A DNA stretch of 64,000 nucleotides from Bacteroidales bacterium (GTDB lineage Bacteria; Bacteroidota; Bacteroidia; Bacteroidales; UBA932). The stretch's first letter is position 1. Each line of letters starts with the position of its first letter. The notes below the pieces were generated by a model. It was not told where the DNA came from. It ran no database searches and saw only the letters and a list, made by a program, of their open reading frames with translations. Positions 63,749 to 64,000 of this stretch are shown here, in pieces. Made by a program: the position numbers and the translations under genes. The stretch spans positions 172,851 through 236,850 of the forward strand of contig JAFRSW010000022.1 of the NCBI GenBank assembly GCA_017427385.1, written 5' to 3'.

Positions 63749-63928
63749 CGTGACTCCCACAGGACTTGCGGAGGGGTATGAAGAATAAAACCACAGCATT
63801 GAATTCTGGATCAAATTGCCACATAAACCGTTGATTTTCAATAGCAATTTCGCTACAGTGTTTTTATATCTCTTTACTTCTGTTTTAAAAGTTTTTCCAA
63901 AAATGGGAAAATAATGGGAAAAAGTTTT

Positions 63929-63936
63929 ACCTTTGC
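63929..63936 (+). promoter_or_regulatory. -7 box of the gene at the right edge
   Basis: TACCTTTG, 19 nt before the ATG at 63956. The gap 63749-63928 is AT-rich, lacks an obvious gene and contains a short tandem of the motif AATGGGAAAAT at about 63903-63925. Confidence 0.55.
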
Positions 63937-63955
63937 TACAGAACACGCAAAGAGA

Positions 63956-64000
63956 TGAAACAAAAGTTTCTAGTACTGTCAAAGCCAGACAAAAAGAACC
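63956..64000 (+). CDS. Start of a gene leaving the window, possibly a tyrosine recombinase
   Basis: The first 14 codons read MKQKFLVLSKPDKKN (15 residues), then the window ends. A lone Lys-rich N-terminus after a GGGAAAA-rich leader is reminiscent of Bacteroidetes tyrosine recombinases, but 15 residues cannot establish this. It could equally be another short-leader gene. Confidence 0.3.

Noticed and set aside
1-64000. CRISPR array, rRNA or tRNA genes, prophage or complete insertion sequence
   Set aside because: No regularly spaced direct repeats, no recognisable structural RNA, no transposase or structural phage gene was found on reading through the window.

Overview
The window comes from a member of the Bacteroidales, probably an uncultured gut or rumen lineage with moderately high GC. 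Two SusC/SusD pairs, many lipoproteins with acidic residues after the lipid cysteine, GH20/GH28/GH127 enzymes, BACON, DUF4831 and TIGR02757 proteins all point there. So do repeated promoter -7 boxes of the form TAnnTTTG and the near absence of Shine-Dalgarno sequences. No rRNA, tRNA, CRISPR array or complete insertion sequence was seen.

Positions 1-19372 (minus strand) form one polysaccharide-utilization-type locus. In transcription order it encodes SusC2, SusD2, a lamin-tail/glycosidase-like lipoprotein, a 1201-residue repeat lipoprotein interrupted by a BACON domain, and a repeat-plus-transglutaminase lipoprotein. A second promoter follows, then SusC1, SusD1, a ceramidase-like lipoprotein and a GH20 hexosaminidase cut by the window edge. 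The transglutaminase protein has the architecture of archaeal and phage pseudomurein endoisopeptidases (binding repeats, then a Cys-His-Asp transglutaminase fold). The 1201-residue protein carries related repeats, and the glycosidase-like protein resembles, from memory, wall proteins of Methanobacteriales. My main proposal is that this locus captures and degrades pseudomurein, the methanogen cell wall. That is inference.

Positions 19469-42657 are mostly housekeeping: a ferredoxin, DUF1573, parE-plsC-acyl-CoA ligase, the rpsF-rpsR-rplI operon, anaerobic ribonucleotide reductase nrdD-nrdG, and an acyltransferase-DUF4831-pepD operon. A peptide transporter, TIGR02757, a zeta-toxin-like kinase, tldD-tldE, slyD, a glycosyltransferase, trkA and a DUF389 protein follow. 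The tldE gene carries an in-frame perfect 24-bp inverted repeat.

Positions 42670-52219 hold a pectin-type carbohydrate region: GH127, two small envelope proteins, and a minus-strand operon of MFS transporter, WYL regulator, GH141-like beta-helix protein and a GH28 protein with an extra C-terminal domain. There is no SusCD pair here.

Positions 52292-63726 hold gap, surE-lpxB, a TPR/M28/GNAT operon, a YhfC-type membrane protease, an AlkD-like protein, an acid phosphatase-M28 peptidase fusion, and a DUF2975/XRE pair with a secreted protein. At the right edge a promoter and start codon open a gene that leaves the window.

Several genes have the -7 box only 4-8 nt before the start codon, so their mRNAs should be leaderless or nearly so. 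No gene-free stretch exceeds 300 bases. The longest (28671-28871, 44689-44804, 63749-63955) hold promoters, hairpins or nothing recognisable, as noted.
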